A stretch of 64,000 bases of DNA from Bradyrhizobium sp. 190 (GTDB lineage Bacteria; Pseudomonadota; Alphaproteobacteria; Rhizobiales; Xanthobacteraceae): contig NZ_JADPJL010000034.1 of assembly GCF_023073415.1 (NCBI RefSeq), positions 1-64,000 on the forward strand. Direction: 5' to 3'. Position numbers and translations under genes: made by a program. The notes under the pieces were generated by a model, which was not told where the DNA came from, made no database searches, and saw only the letters and a program-made list of their open reading frames with translations. Positions 35,931 through 44,564 of the stretch are shown here, piece by piece (within the stretch, counting starts at the first letter, position 1; every line of letters begins with the position of its first letter).

Positions 35931-36985
35931 GCCGCCGCCAGCGGGCGGACGCGGAGTGCGCCGCGCAGGCCGGCCGCGGTGCCGACCAAAATACCGGCGA
36001 ATGCGATCAGCGACGCCAGCGCCAGCGTGGAAAATCCCGTCAGGCCCTGCCCGATCGAACAGCCGAACGCCATCACGCCGCCGGCGCCCATCAGCGCCGC
36101 GCCGCCACCCGAGCGCAGCATGTGACGCGGCGATTGAAAGCCCTCGAGGTGGAAGCGTCCGGTCAGGAGCGCAGTGGCAAGGCTGCCGGCGAACACGCCG
36201 AACACGGTGACGATGCCGAAATTCAGCGTCGATCCCGTCGACAGCATGACATATTGAAGGGCATCCGCGATCGGCGCGATGAAGGTGAGCGAGGTGACCG
36301 GTGTGGGATTAAAATCGTCGGCGCCGAGATAGCCGGTAGCAAACCAGCCGGCCGCGACCAGCAGGCCGACCGCGAGACCCGCGGCGATCTGGCCCGGCGA
36401 GCGCCGGAACGTAGGATGCGCAAAGGCGAAGATGATCAGCGCAGCCGAAATGATCGAGGCTGCCAGCATGCGCGCGGCCGTTGCGCTCAAGCCCGCGGCC
36501 GCAAACAGCGCCGGCACCGAGTTTGCCGTGGCCGTGGTTTGCGATGCACCGACCATCGCGATACGCGTTGGTGCGATCAGGCCCTTCAGAGTCATCTGGG
36601 CAAAGATCGCGAGGACGACGACCACCACGAAAGAACGGAGGTTGCCGCGCCCGAGCAGCACCAGGGCGCGTGAACCGCAGCCATTCGACAGCACCATGCC
36701 GTAGCCGAACAAGAGGCCACCAAAGAACATCACCGGCGCGGAGAAGGATGGCTGCAGATAGATCGATTTGCCGATATCGGCGAGACCTGCCGCCGCCAGC
36801 AATTGCGTCGCTGCGACGGCCACGCCGATCGCCAGCGCGTAGGTGCGAACCAGCCGGCCATCGCCTTCCGTCCAAAAGCCCCGCAGGCTGCTGAGCAGGC
36901 AAAACCCGCTCAACAGCCCGACCGATCCATAGACGAGACCGATCAGCAGTCCGCTGATGATGACGATATTGCCACTGTCCAGCAC
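35927..36985 (-). CDS. YeeE/YedE family membrane protein (thiosulfate/sulfur uptake type)
   Basis: This 352-aa inner-membrane protein has about nine to ten helices and begins with GTG (MLDSGNIVIISGLLIG). It has three well-placed Cys: C29 (LLSGFCLLSS), C103 (LSNGCGSRALV) and C309 (AFGCSIGQGLTG). They correspond to the relay cysteines described for bacterial YeeE thiosulfate channels. No TusA-like partner is seen nearby. It is convergent with the hydrolase-OsmC gene, suggesting, but not proving, a shared role in reactive or inorganic sulfur. Confidence 0.9.
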   Translation of the reverse strand: MLDSGNIVIISGLLIGLVYGSVGLLSGFCLLSSLRGFWTEGDGRLVRTYALAIGVAVAATQLLAAAGLADIGKSIYLQPSFSAPVMFFGGLLFGYGMVLSNGCGSRALVLLGRGNLRSFVVVVVLAIFAQMTLKGLIAPTRIAMVGASQTTATANSVPALFAAAGLSATAARMLAASIISAALIIFAFAHPTFRRSPGQIAAGLAVGLLVAAGWFATGYLGADDFNPTPVTSLTFIAPIADALQYVMLSTGSTLNFGIVTVFGVFAGSLATALLTGRFHLEGFQSPRHMLRSGGGAALMGAGGVMAFGCSIGQGLTGFSTLALASLIAFAGILVGTAAGLRGALRVRPLAAA

Positions 36986-37208
36986 CGGCTTTTCCCAGTT
37001 TTCCGCGCGGCCGCCCGGCCGTCATCGCTTAAATAGGAAGCAATTTCCGTGCTGCTATTACGTTGGAAGCATGGGGCCGTCCACGGCCAGCCAATGCAGA
37101 GAATTAATCCCTCGTCCGACCCGCCGATTGCAGAACAAAATCGTTGTCTCTGATGAAAATGGGAGAGATTTGTTTTCTGCGTAAAGTTGGAAGACCGCGC
37201 GTGAAAGC

Positions 37209-38264
37209 CTATGCCCAGGGACGCAGGATGACGCGATCGCGCGACGAGCCGGCCACGGCGATAAAGGCAGCCTTGGCCTGTTCCAGCGGATAGATCGCAT
37301 TCGGCTTGATCGGAAACGGCTTGAGATGTCCGCCGGCGAAGCCCGGGCCTAGTTCCCGCAGCACCGCACCGGTCGCGACCGACGACAGGCCGAGCGTATC
37401 GATGCCCACGTAAGTGTGCTGGCCGCGATAGAATTCCAGGATATTGAACTGCACGATGCGATCGACCGCAGCGATCAGGATCTGCCGCCCGCGCAACGCC
37501 AGCGATTGATGCGCCGCCTGGAAATAGGGATCGCCGACGGTATTGAACACGATGTCGGCGCCCTTGCCGCCGGTGAGTTCGCGCACCCGCGCCGCGACAT
37601 CGGTCGCGGAGGCGTCGATGACCTCGACTTGCGAATTGGAATGGCCTTCATAGGGCTCGCTCTTGCGGACGACGCCGATCACCCGCGCGCCGTACCAAGT
37701 CGCGATCTGCGTCGCCGCCTGCCCGACCTTGCCGTTGACGCCCATCACCAGCACGGTCTCGCCGCCCTTGGGAATTCCGGCGCGGCGCAGGCCTTCCATC
37801 GCGGTGACGAAGGGCACGCCGATGCCGGCGGCCTCCTCCCAGGAAATGCTACCCGGCTTCTCAACTACCGCGTCCGCCTCGACCACTAGATGCGTGGCAT
37901 GCGTGCCATCGCGGCGGATGCCGAGATCGCCGGACGAGCCGAACACCTCGCGCCCGATCCAGCCTTGTGGACCGTCGATCACGGCGCCCGCATAGTCGCG
38001 GCCCGGTGTGCGCGGGAATACGGCATAAGGCATCAACCCGGTCGCGGCCTTCACGTCGGATGGATTGACGGCCGCGGCCTTGAGTTCGATCAGCAGATCG
38101 TTTTCGCGGCGCGACAGCGCGTGCGTCTCGATGACTGGCGAGATCGACGCGGCATCGACGGCCTTTGCCGGCAGGCGCACGCAGCGGGCCTGGACTGATT
38201 GTTTATCTGACTTGGGAGCCGGCTTCACGACATCTCCGGTTGGCTCGAACCCATTCTGCGGCAA
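37209..38264 (-). CDS. MDR-family NADPH:quinone oxidoreductase-like protein
   Basis: This 351-aa medium-chain dehydrogenase/reductase has no zinc-site cysteines. A GroES-like N-terminal domain (AAAVNPSDVKAATG, PRTPGRDYAGAV) is followed by a Rossmann domain with VLVMGVNGKVGQAATQIA and GKGADIVFNTVGDPYF. This places it in the quinone reductase/enoyl reductase group. The first about 40 residues are extra relative to short members, so an internal start is possible. It stands alone. In the upstream gap of the YeeE gene (36986-37208) there is an AT-richer stretch with an imperfect inverted repeat around 37129-37180. Confidence 0.88.
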   Translation of the reverse strand: MPQNGFEPTGDVVKPAPKSDKQSVQARCVRLPAKAVDAASISPVIETHALSRRENDLLIELKAAAVNPSDVKAATGLMPYAVFPRTPGRDYAGAVIDGPQGWIGREVFGSSGDLGIRRDGTHATHLVVEADAVVEKPGSISWEEAAGIGVPFVTAMEGLRRAGIPKGGETVLVMGVNGKVGQAATQIATWYGARVIGVVRKSEPYEGHSNSQVEVIDASATDVAARVRELTGGKGADIVFNTVGDPYFQAAHQSLALRGRQILIAAVDRIVQFNILEFYRGQHTYVGIDTLGLSSVATGAVLRELGPGFAGGHLKPFPIKPNAIYPLEQAKAAFIAVAGSSRDRVILRPWA

Positions 38265-38311
38265 GCGGCCGCTTGGCCATGAGTAGCGGACCGGTGGTTT
38301 AGTGCAAGAGG

Positions 38312-38632
38312 CTAGTCAAATGGTGTCGCTTTCGAAGGATGCCGCGACCTGCGCGCAGAAAGCTCTTTCAAAGCCGTGAAGTCGCCTCGAATGAAAGCCT
38401 CCTTCTTTGCCCGGCTCCATTTCTTCAGCTTGCGTTCGTTCTCTATGGCGTCGGTGATGCGATCGAACCATTGCGAGAACACCAGCGTTACCGGCCGTCG
38501 GGTCGCGGTGTAGCCGCCGAGCGTTCCGGCGTTGTGCTGAGCAATTCTTATTTCCAATGTCGTTCGTGTGGTCCCTATGTAGAAGCTACCGTCAGCACAT
38601 CGAAGGATGTAGAGAAAGGCACCTTCCGCCAT
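38312..38632 (-). CDS. GIY-YIG nuclease-superfamily protein (small, stand-alone)
   Basis: The protein has 106 aa from the ATG at 38632 (MAEGAFLYILRCADGSFYIG). The GIY-YIG core is present as FLYILRCADGSFYIGTT, with the catalytic Arg in LEIRIAQHNAG, YTATRRPVTL, and the Glu in ENERKLKKWSRAKKEAFI. Such UPF0213/YhbQ-like single-domain proteins are common in rhizobia; a nuclease role is assumed from the fold. It lies next to a family A repeat. Confidence 0.92.
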   Translation of the reverse strand: MAEGAFLYILRCADGSFYIGTTRTTLEIRIAQHNAGTLGGYTATRRPVTLVFSQWFDRITDAIENERKLKKWSRAKKEAFIRGDFTALKELSARRSRHPSKATPFD

Positions 38633-38660
38633 TTTTATCCCCGCATACTCAACTCTCACT

Positions 38661-38764
38661 CCTCATCCTGAGGAGCGGCATCTTAGCCGCGTCTCGAAGG
38701 ATGTAGGCCCGTCTGTGGCTACATGGTTCGAGACGGCGCTACCGCGCCTCCTCACCATGAGGAT
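38661..38764. repeat. Palindromic intergenic repeat, family A
   Basis: CCTCATCCTGAGGAGCGGC, GCGTCTCGAAGGATG, ATGGTTCGAGACGG and GCCTCCTCACCATGAGGAT have the same arrangement as at 31405-31505. It is located between paaK and the GIY-YIG gene on the minus strand, directly after the paaK stop. Confidence 0.9.
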
Positions 38765-38770
38765 CGATGG

Positions 38771-40102
38771 TTACCCTTTCGGCCGCTTGTCGTAAACCCG
38801 CTTGGCCTTGCCGAGCGAACGTTCCAGCGTGTTCGGCGCTATAGCCTTGATGCGCGCGGTGATGCCGATGGTGTTCTTGATGAAGACCGCGACTTTCTCG
38901 GCATGCGCGGGCAACCCGCTGCCGTCCCAGCTTTCGGGCCGGGCTTCGGCGAGCACGGTCATCTCGTCCATCCGCCCCTCGCGCGTCAGCTCTATGATGA
39001 AATGGCCGCCGCACCAATCGGTGGCCAGCAGCGCTTCCTCGATCTGGGTCGGGAATACGTTGACGCCGCGCAGGATGATCATGTCGTCCGATCGCCCCGT
39101 CACCTTCTCCATGCGCCGCATGCCCGGCCGCGCGGTGCCCGGCAGCAGCCGTGTCAGGTCACGCGTGCGGTAGCGGATGATCGGAAAGCCTTCCTTGGTC
39201 AGCGAGGTGAAGACCAGTTCGCCCTTTTCGCCGTGGGGCAGCACCGCACCGGTCTCGGGATCGATCACCTCGGGGTAGAAATGATCCTCCCAGATATGGA
39301 GGCCATCCTTGGTCTCCACGCATTCCTGCGCTACGCCGGGGCCGATCACTTCCGACAGGCCGTAAATGTCGGTGGCCTCCATATCAAACGTCTGCTCGAT
39401 CTCGGCGCGCATCGCGTTGGTCCAGGGTTCGGCGCCGAAGATGCCGAACTTCAGCGACGATTTGCGCGGGTCGAGGCCCTGCTTCTTGAACTCATCGGAG
39501 ATCGCCAGCATGTAGCTCGGCGTCACCGTGATGATGTCGGGCTTGAAGTCGTTGATCAGTTGCACCTGCCGCTCGGTCATGCCGCCGGAGACCGGCACCA
39601 CCGTACAGCCGAGCTTTTCCGCGCCATAATGCGCGCCGAGGCCGCCGGTGAACAGGCCGTAGCCATAGGCATTGTGCATCAGCATGCCGGTGCGCCCGCC
39701 CGCGGCGCGGATCGAGCGCGCCATCACCTCCGACCAGATGTCGATATCGCCCTGCGTGTAGCCGACCACGATCGGCTTGCCTGTCGTGCCCGAGGACGCA
39801 TGGACGCGGACCAGCTTTTCGCGCGGTACCGCGAACATGCCAAAGGGGTAATTGTCGCGGAGATCGGTCTTCACCGTGAACGGGAATTTGGCGAGATCGG
39901 AGAGCTGCCTGAAATCGGACGGATGCACGCTGGCTGCATCGAACGTCTTCCTGTAATGCGCGACATTGTCGTAGGCGTGCTTGAGCGACCAGGCGAGACG
40001 CTTGGTCTGCAGCGCCATGATTTCGTCGCGCGAGGCGCGCTCGGCCTCGTCCAATTCAGCGCTGTAACCGCCTCCGCTGGATTTCAATCTTGCCATGGCC
40101 AT
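38771..40102 (-). CDS. paaK: Phenylacetate-CoA ligase
   Basis: This 443-aa enzyme makes phenylacetyl-CoA from phenylacetate, CoA and ATP, the first step of the aerobic pathway. The start at 40102 (MAMARLKSSGG) is preceded by GAAGGGAA. AMP-binding motifs are present: VHASSGTTGKPIVVGYTQGD, IYGLSEVIGPGVAQEC, and YRTRDLTRLLPG with the hinge GRSDDMIILRGVNVFPTQIE. The length is normal. It is the last gene of the paa group, 16 bases after paaI, and is followed by a family A repeat. Confidence 0.96.
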   Translation of the reverse strand: MAMARLKSSGGGYSAELDEAERASRDEIMALQTKRLAWSLKHAYDNVAHYRKTFDAASVHPSDFRQLSDLAKFPFTVKTDLRDNYPFGMFAVPREKLVRVHASSGTTGKPIVVGYTQGDIDIWSEVMARSIRAAGGRTGMLMHNAYGYGLFTGGLGAHYGAEKLGCTVVPVSGGMTERQVQLINDFKPDIITVTPSYMLAISDEFKKQGLDPRKSSLKFGIFGAEPWTNAMRAEIEQTFDMEATDIYGLSEVIGPGVAQECVETKDGLHIWEDHFYPEVIDPETGAVLPHGEKGELVFTSLTKEGFPIIRYRTRDLTRLLPGTARPGMRRMEKVTGRSDDMIILRGVNVFPTQIEEALLATDWCGGHFIIELTREGRMDEMTVLAEARPESWDGSGLPAHAEKVAVFIKNTIGITARIKAIAPNTLERSLGKAKRVYDKRPKG

Positions 40103-40118
40103 GGCGTTTCCCTTCTCG

Positions 40119-40577
40119 CTATCTTTGTGTGGCCCCGTTGTCCGCAACCGGCAGCCACGTTCCGGCGATGGTGCGGGAATGGCCGCGGAATTCGGCGATC
40201 ACGACATCGCCAGCGGTGACGCGGACGTCGTAAATCCCGGACCGTCCATTGCGCGAAACTTCCCGCGCCGTCGCGATCAGCACATCGCCGAGCTTGCCCG
40301 GCCGGATGAAGGTGATGTCGCATTGCGCGGCAACCGCACGCTCGTTGCGGGAGTTGCAGGCAAAGGCGAAGGTGGAATCGGCCAGCAGGAAGATGAAGCC
40401 GCCATGGGCGATGCGCTGGCCGTTGACCATGTGCGGCGCCACCGTCATCGTCAGCGTCGCAAAGCCGGGCTTCACCTCGACAATTTTCATGCCGAGGCCC
40501 TTGCTGGCGTCGTCTTCGTTCCACATCGCATCCGCGCAGGCGCGGGCGATCTCGTCGGGCGAAAGCGCGACGTTCAT
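40119..40577 (-). CDS. paaI: Hydroxyphenylacetyl-CoA thioesterase
   Basis: This 152-aa hotdog-fold thioesterase removes CoA from dead-end or excess ring-hydroxylated acyl-CoA and so prevents CoA trapping. The start at 40577 (MNVALSPDEIARACAD) was preferred over one 21 bases upstream for family length. The active-site segment AHGGFIFLLADSTFAFACNS is intact. It lies 133 bases after paaE, so an internal promoter is possible, and 16 bases before paaK. Confidence 0.94.
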   Translation of the reverse strand: MNVALSPDEIARACADAMWNEDDASKGLGMKIVEVKPGFATLTMTVAPHMVNGQRIAHGGFIFLLADSTFAFACNSRNERAVAAQCDITFIRPGKLGDVLIATAREVSRNGRSGIYDVRVTAGDVVIAEFRGHSRTIAGTWLPVADNGATQR

Positions 40578-40710
40578 AGCGGGTTGCCCGCTCGGCAAGA
40601 CGGATACACGACGTTTCTCTCCCTGTATCTCACGGGCCTGCTTGATCAGGCCTCTTTACGTAGTCAGTGTTGGGACGAAGCACCTGAGGTGTCAACGATC
40701 CCGCGATTCT

Positions 40711-41790
40711 CTAAACGTGGTCGTAGTCCACCACCACCTTGTTCGAACATGGCCGCGCCTGGCAGGTCAGGATGAACCCCGCGTTCAGCTCCCACGGCTC
40801 CAGCGAATAATTCACTTCCATCTGCGCATCACCCTCGACCAGCTTGGCGCGGCAGGTCGAGCACATGCCGCCCTTGCAGGCGAACGGCAGATCCATACCC
40901 GCGCGCAGCGCCGCATCGAGGATCGATTCTTCCTCGGCGACCGGCACCTCGCGGCGCTTGCCGTCGATAATCAGCGAGGCCATCGCCTTGGGCGGCGCGG
41001 ACGCTGCGATAACTTTCTTCGGGCGCGGCTTGCCACCGAACTCCGAGACAAAACGCTCGACATGAATGCGCTCCTCGGCAATGCCGATCTCGCGACAGGT
41101 CGCCTCGATGTCCTCGCTCATGCCCATCGGGCCACAAATGAAGACGTGATCGACGCTCGCGGCGGGGACCAGCGAGCGCAGCAGCACGCGCACTTTTTCG
41201 CCGTCGAGACGGCCGTGCAGGATCGGAATGTCCTGCTCTTCGCCTGAGATGACATGGAACAGCGAAAGCCGCTGCATGAAGCGATCCTTCAATTCCTCCA
41301 GCTCTTCGAGGAACAGCATGCCTGCTGTCGCGCGGTTGCCGTAAAACAGGAAGAAGCGGCTGTTCGGCTCGCGCGCCAGCACGCCCTTGACGATCGACAG
41401 GATCGGCGTGATGCCGCTTCCCGCGGCAAAGCCGACATAGATACGCGCCTCGTCAGGCGCATGGGTGATGCCGAAGCGCCCGGTCGGTGTCATCACGTCG
41501 AGCTCGTCGCCGGCCTTCAATTCGTCCGCGGCCCAGTTCGAGAACGCGCCGCCATCCACCTTCTTCACCGCAATGCGCAGTTCGCCGTCGTCGGGGCCGG
41601 AACAGATCGAATAGGAACGACGCACTTCCTCGCCGTCCATTGTCGTGCGCAAGGTGAGGTATTGCCCCGGCATGAAGCTGTAGTCGCTTTCCAGCTCCTT
41701 CGGGATGGCAAAAGTCATCGACACCGCATCCACAGCCTCTCGGCGGAGGTCGTTGACGGCAAGACGGTGAAAGCGCGGCGCTACGGACAT
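40711..41790 (-). CDS. paaE: Phenylacetyl-CoA epoxidase reductase subunit
   Basis: The 359-aa reductase passes electrons from NAD(P)H to the PaaABCD oxygenase. It has an FAD domain (YLTLRTTMDGEEVRRSYSIC), an NAD domain (VGFAAGSGITPILSIVKG, VFICGPMGMSEDIEATC) and a C-terminal plant-type 2Fe-2S domain (ACKGGMCSTCRAKLVEG plus a last Cys in ILTCQARP). The start at 41790 (MSVAPRFHRLAV) is two bases after the paaD stop; the longer frame overlaps paaD and is unlikely. Confidence 0.96.
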   Translation of the reverse strand: MSVAPRFHRLAVNDLRREAVDAVSMTFAIPKELESDYSFMPGQYLTLRTTMDGEEVRRSYSICSGPDDGELRIAVKKVDGGAFSNWAADELKAGDELDVMTPTGRFGITHAPDEARIYVGFAAGSGITPILSIVKGVLAREPNSRFFLFYGNRATAGMLFLEELEELKDRFMQRLSLFHVISGEEQDIPILHGRLDGEKVRVLLRSLVPAASVDHVFICGPMGMSEDIEATCREIGIAEERIHVERFVSEFGGKPRPKKVIAASAPPKAMASLIIDGKRREVPVAEEESILDAALRAGMDLPFACKGGMCSTCRAKLVEGDAQMEVNYSLEPWELNAGFILTCQARPCSNKVVVDYDHV

Positions 41791-41792
41791 GG

Positions 41793-42296
41793 TCAATGAC
41801 ACTTGAAATAGTCGAAGGGTTCGCGGCAGCTCTTGCACCGCCACAGCGCTTTGCAGGAGGTCGATCCGAACTCGGACAGCAGCTCGGTATTCTGCGAGCC
41901 GCATTGCGGACAGGCCACGTGCTGTTCACCGAACAGCGCGCGGCGCGAATTTGAGGCCTGCGGCGGCGCGATTCCGTATTCACGAAGCTTGTTACGGCCG
42001 TCCTCGCTCATCCAGTCGGTGGTCCAGGCCGGCGACAGCACGGTGCGAACCGTCGGCCGGCCGATGCCGGCGCGCTCCAGCGCTAGCTCGATCTCGAGCG
42101 CGATCATGTTCATCGCGGGACAACCCGAATAGGTCGGCGTGATCGCGACCTCGACGCGGCCGTCATGGATCTGGACATCGCGGAGCACGCCGAGGTCGGC
42201 AATGGTGAGCACAGGTATCTCGGGATCGACCACTTGCGACGCCGCCTCCCAGGCGCGCCGGCGCAGATCGCTGTCGCTGAGGACGGCCGTTACCAT
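41793..42296 (-). CDS. paaD: Phenylacetyl-CoA epoxidase subunit PaaD
   Basis: This 167-aa protein has an N-terminal MIP18/SufT-like domain (VDPEIPVLTIADLGVLRDV) and a C-terminal Cys-rich zinc or iron-sulfur region (CPQCGSQNTELL, CKALWRCKSC). It is needed for maturation or function of the epoxidase. It overlaps the paaC end by 7 bases. Confidence 0.96.
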   Translation of the reverse strand: MVTAVLSDSDLRRRAWEAASQVVDPEIPVLTIADLGVLRDVQIHDGRVEVAITPTYSGCPAMNMIALEIELALERAGIGRPTVRTVLSPAWTTDWMSEDGRNKLREYGIAPPQASNSRRALFGEQHVACPQCGSQNTELLSEFGSTSCKALWRCKSCREPFDYFKCH

Positions 42297-43066
42297 GTCG
42301 CCCCCGGAAATGTTCGAGGCATCGATTGCAATTCGCTGAGGAGATGGCCGAGATGCTCGCTGTGCCGGCCACTGCGGCCCCCCTGCTGCATCCAGTCATT
42401 CTTCGGCAAGGCGAGCGTCGCCTCACCGACGACGCCGGTGATCGTTTTCAGCCATTGCGATCGCAGCGGTGCAGGATCGATGCCGATGCCGGCATCGATC
42501 AGGCCGCGCTCGCTGTCATCGACGGAAAACATCTCGCCCGTGAAGGCCCAGAGTTCGTCGATCGCCGATTGCACGCGGCGGTGGCTTTCCTCGGTGCCGT
42601 CGCCGAGACGGACGATCCATTCCGAGGAATGCCTCACGTGATAGGCGCTTTCCTTTTCCGACTTAGCCGCAATCGCTGCCAGCGTCGCATCGCTGGAGCG
42701 CATCATCGCGCGCCAGTAGAGATCCGCGAAGGTCGCATAGAAGAACTGCCGCACCATGGTGCGCGCGAAATCTCCGTTCGGCTGTTCCAGCAGCAGCAGA
42801 TTGCGGTATTGCCTGACGTCGCGCAGATAGGCGAACTTGTCCTCGTCGTTGCCCCTGCCCTCGACCTTGGCCGCATAGGCATAGAGCTCGCGCGCCTGGC
42901 CGAGCAGGTCGAGACCCATGTTCGCGAGCGCCATGTCCTCTTCCAGCATCGGCGCGTGGCCGCACCATTCCGACAGCCGATGCCCCAGGATCAGCGCATC
43001 GTCGGCACGGCGCAGGGTGTAGAGCACCAGCGGCGTTTCGGAGACGGTGATATTGGCGACGGTCAT
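42290..43066 (-). CDS. paaC: Phenylacetyl-CoA epoxidase structural subunit PaaC
   Basis: The protein has 258 aa. The start at 43066 (MTVANITVSETPLVL) was chosen because the longer frame runs into the family A repeat. It is a ferritin-like fold that pairs with PaaA and lacks a full di-iron site. Typical segments are DDALILGHRLSEWCGHAPML, EEDMALANMGLDLLGQAREL and KEKESAYHVRHSSEWIVRLG-like regions. It is separated from paaB by about 130 bases that hold a palindromic repeat. Confidence 0.96.
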   Translation of the reverse strand: MTVANITVSETPLVLYTLRRADDALILGHRLSEWCGHAPMLEEDMALANMGLDLLGQARELYAYAAKVEGRGNDEDKFAYLRDVRQYRNLLLLEQPNGDFARTMVRQFFYATFADLYWRAMMRSSDATLAAIAAKSEKESAYHVRHSSEWIVRLGDGTEESHRRVQSAIDELWAFTGEMFSVDDSERGLIDAGIGIDPAPLRSQWLKTITGVVGEATLALPKNDWMQQGGRSGRHSEHLGHLLSELQSMPRTFPGATW

Positions 43067-43088
43067 GCTTCCTGCCTCTTCACATTCC

Positions 43089-43194
43089 GACCTCATCCTG
43101 AGGAGCGCCGAAGGCGCGTCTCGAAGGATGGCCACGAGTCCCGTTGCCGCCATCCTTCGAGACGCTTGCTTCGCAAGCTCCTCAGGATGAGGAC
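43089..43194. repeat. Palindromic repeat, family A, inside the paa operon
   Basis: CCTCATCCTGAGGAGCGCCG and GCGTCTCGAAGGATGG are mirrored by CCATCCTTCGAGACG and GAGCTCCTCAGGATGAGG-like ends, giving one long hairpin of about 105 bases between paaB and paaC. Confidence 0.92.
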
Positions 43195-43195
43195 T

Positions 43196-43483
43196 TCACA
43201 TATGCCCCACTTCATCCGGCACGTCGTAAAACGTCGGGTGCCGGTAGATCTTGGATTCCGCCGGCTCAAACATCATGCCCTTCTCGGACGGATCGGACGC
43301 GGTGATCGCGCTCGACGGCACCACCCAGATCGAGAGGCCCTCACCGCGGCGGGTATAGATGTCGCGCGCAGCCTGCAGCGCCAGCGTGGCGTCGGTGGCG
43401 TGCAGCGAGCCGACATGCTTGTGCGCCAGCCCGTTGCGGCTGCGAATGAAGACTTCCCAGAGCGGAATGTTCGGCGTTGCCAT
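43196..43483 (-). CDS. paaB: Phenylacetyl-CoA epoxidase subunit PaaB
   Basis: This 95-aa small bridging subunit of the epoxidase complex begins MATPNIPLWEVFIRSRNGLA and has the family's HKHVGSLHATDATLALQAAR and the C-terminal FYDVPDEVGHM. It starts 13 bases after paaA. Its stop codon touches the family A repeat. Confidence 0.97.
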   Translation of the reverse strand: MATPNIPLWEVFIRSRNGLAHKHVGSLHATDATLALQAARDIYTRRGEGLSIWVVPSSAITASDPSEKGMMFEPAESKIYRHPTFYDVPDEVGHM

Positions 43484-43496
43484 CTAGAAGGTCTCC

Positions 43497-44489
43497 CTAC
43501 TCTGCGGCCTGCAGGGTGGCGCGCTGCCGGCGCTTCTCGGCATAGGCCATCGCCGCCTCGCGCACCCAGGCGCCGTCGTCATGCGCCTTGCGTCGCGCGG
43601 CGAGACGGTCGCGGTTGCAAGGGCCATTGCCTGATAGCACCTGCTTGAATTCTTCCCAGTCGATCGCGCTGTATTCCCAGTTGCCCGCCTCGTTTTGTTT
43701 CATGCCGGGATCGGGAATCGAAAGTCCCAGGAACTGCGCCTGCGGTACGGTGGCGTCGACGAATTTCTGTCGCAGCTCGTCGTTTGAAAAACGCTTGATC
43801 TTCCATTTGGTCGAGGTGTCGCTGTGCTGGCTGGCCTGGTCGGGCGGACCGAACATCATCAGCACCGGCCACCACCAGCGGTTCAGCGCATCCTGCGCCA
43901 TTGCTTTCTGTTCGTCGGTGCCGCGGCACAGCATCAGCATGATCTCAAAGCCCTGGCGCTGATGAAAGGATTCCTCCTTGCAGACGCGAATCATCGCGCG
44001 CGCGTAAGGACCATAGGAACAGCGGCACAGCGGGATCTGGTTCATGATCGCCGCGCCGTCGACCAGCCAGCCGATCGTGCCGATGTCGGCCCAGGTCAGC
44101 GTCGGATAGTTGAAGATCGAGGAATACTTTGCTTTCCCCGCCAGCATCAGGTCGACCAGTTCCTCGCGCGAGGTGCCGAGCGTCTCGGCGGCGGCGTAGA
44201 GATAGAGCCCGTGGCCGCACTCGTCCTGCACCTTGGCGAGCAATGCGGCCTTCCGGCGCAGCGACGGCGCGCGGGTGATCCAGTTGCCCTCGGGCAGCAT
44301 GCCGACGATTTCGGAGTGCGCGTGCTGGGAGATCTGCCGCGTCAGCGTCTTGCGGTAGGCTGCCGGCATCCAGTCGTTGGGCTCGATGCGTTCGTCAGCG
44401 TCGATGCGCGCCTGAAACTGCGCGGCCCGCGCGGCGTCCTCAACGTTGCGGTCTTCGCCCTCGGACGAATTGAGCGCCTGCGTGTACAT
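43497..44489 (-). CDS. paaA: Phenylacetyl-CoA epoxidase catalytic subunit PaaA
   Basis: This 330-aa ferritin-like di-iron oxygenase subunit forms the 1,2-epoxide of phenylacetyl-CoA. The start at 44489 (MYTQALNSSEGEDRN) has a strong AGGGAGG ribosome site; the longer frame runs into the operator region. Iron-ligand helices are seen in AKVQDECGHGLYLYAAAE and RVCKEESFHQRQGFEIML. It lies downstream of paaX with a probable operator between. Confidence 0.97.
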   Translation of the reverse strand: MYTQALNSSEGEDRNVEDAARAAQFQARIDADERIEPNDWMPAAYRKTLTRQISQHAHSEIVGMLPEGNWITRAPSLRRKAALLAKVQDECGHGLYLYAAAETLGTSREELVDLMLAGKAKYSSIFNYPTLTWADIGTIGWLVDGAAIMNQIPLCRCSYGPYARAMIRVCKEESFHQRQGFEIMLMLCRGTDEQKAMAQDALNRWWWPVLMMFGPPDQASQHSDTSTKWKIKRFSNDELRQKFVDATVPQAQFLGLSIPDPGMKQNEAGNWEYSAIDWEEFKQVLSGNGPCNRDRLAARRKAHDDGAWVREAAMAYAEKRRQRATLQAAE

Positions 44490-44524
44490 GGCGGACCTCC
44501 CTGATGTCGTTGGGAGGAAATATA

Positions 44525-44559
44525 TAACATAAATGTAGATATGCAATACATTTTTGTAA
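44525..44559. promoter_or_regulatory. Candidate PaaX operator upstream of paaA
   Basis: TAACATAAATGTA, nine bases, then TACATTTTTGTAA. The inner arms AAATGTA/TACATTT are perfect and the 13-base arms match at 11 of 13 positions. It lies 36-70 bases before the paaA ATG in an AT-rich island between paaX and paaA, where a PaaX-type repressor would block the paaABCDE promoter. Confidence 0.7.
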
Positions 44560-44564
44560 CATAT

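Noticed and set aside
37129..37180. Imperfect inverted repeat GCAGAACAAAATC with GATTTGTTTTCTGC
   Set aside because: The arms match only partly and the spacing is long. It may be a regulator site upstream of nothing obvious, so it is not called as a feature.
38723..40219. 498-codon plus-strand frame over paaK
   Set aside because: Antisense shadow; paaK has intact adenylate-forming motifs.
42326..43648. 440-codon plus-strand frame across paaC, repeat and paaB
   Set aside because: It crosses a repeat and several real genes and has no motif.
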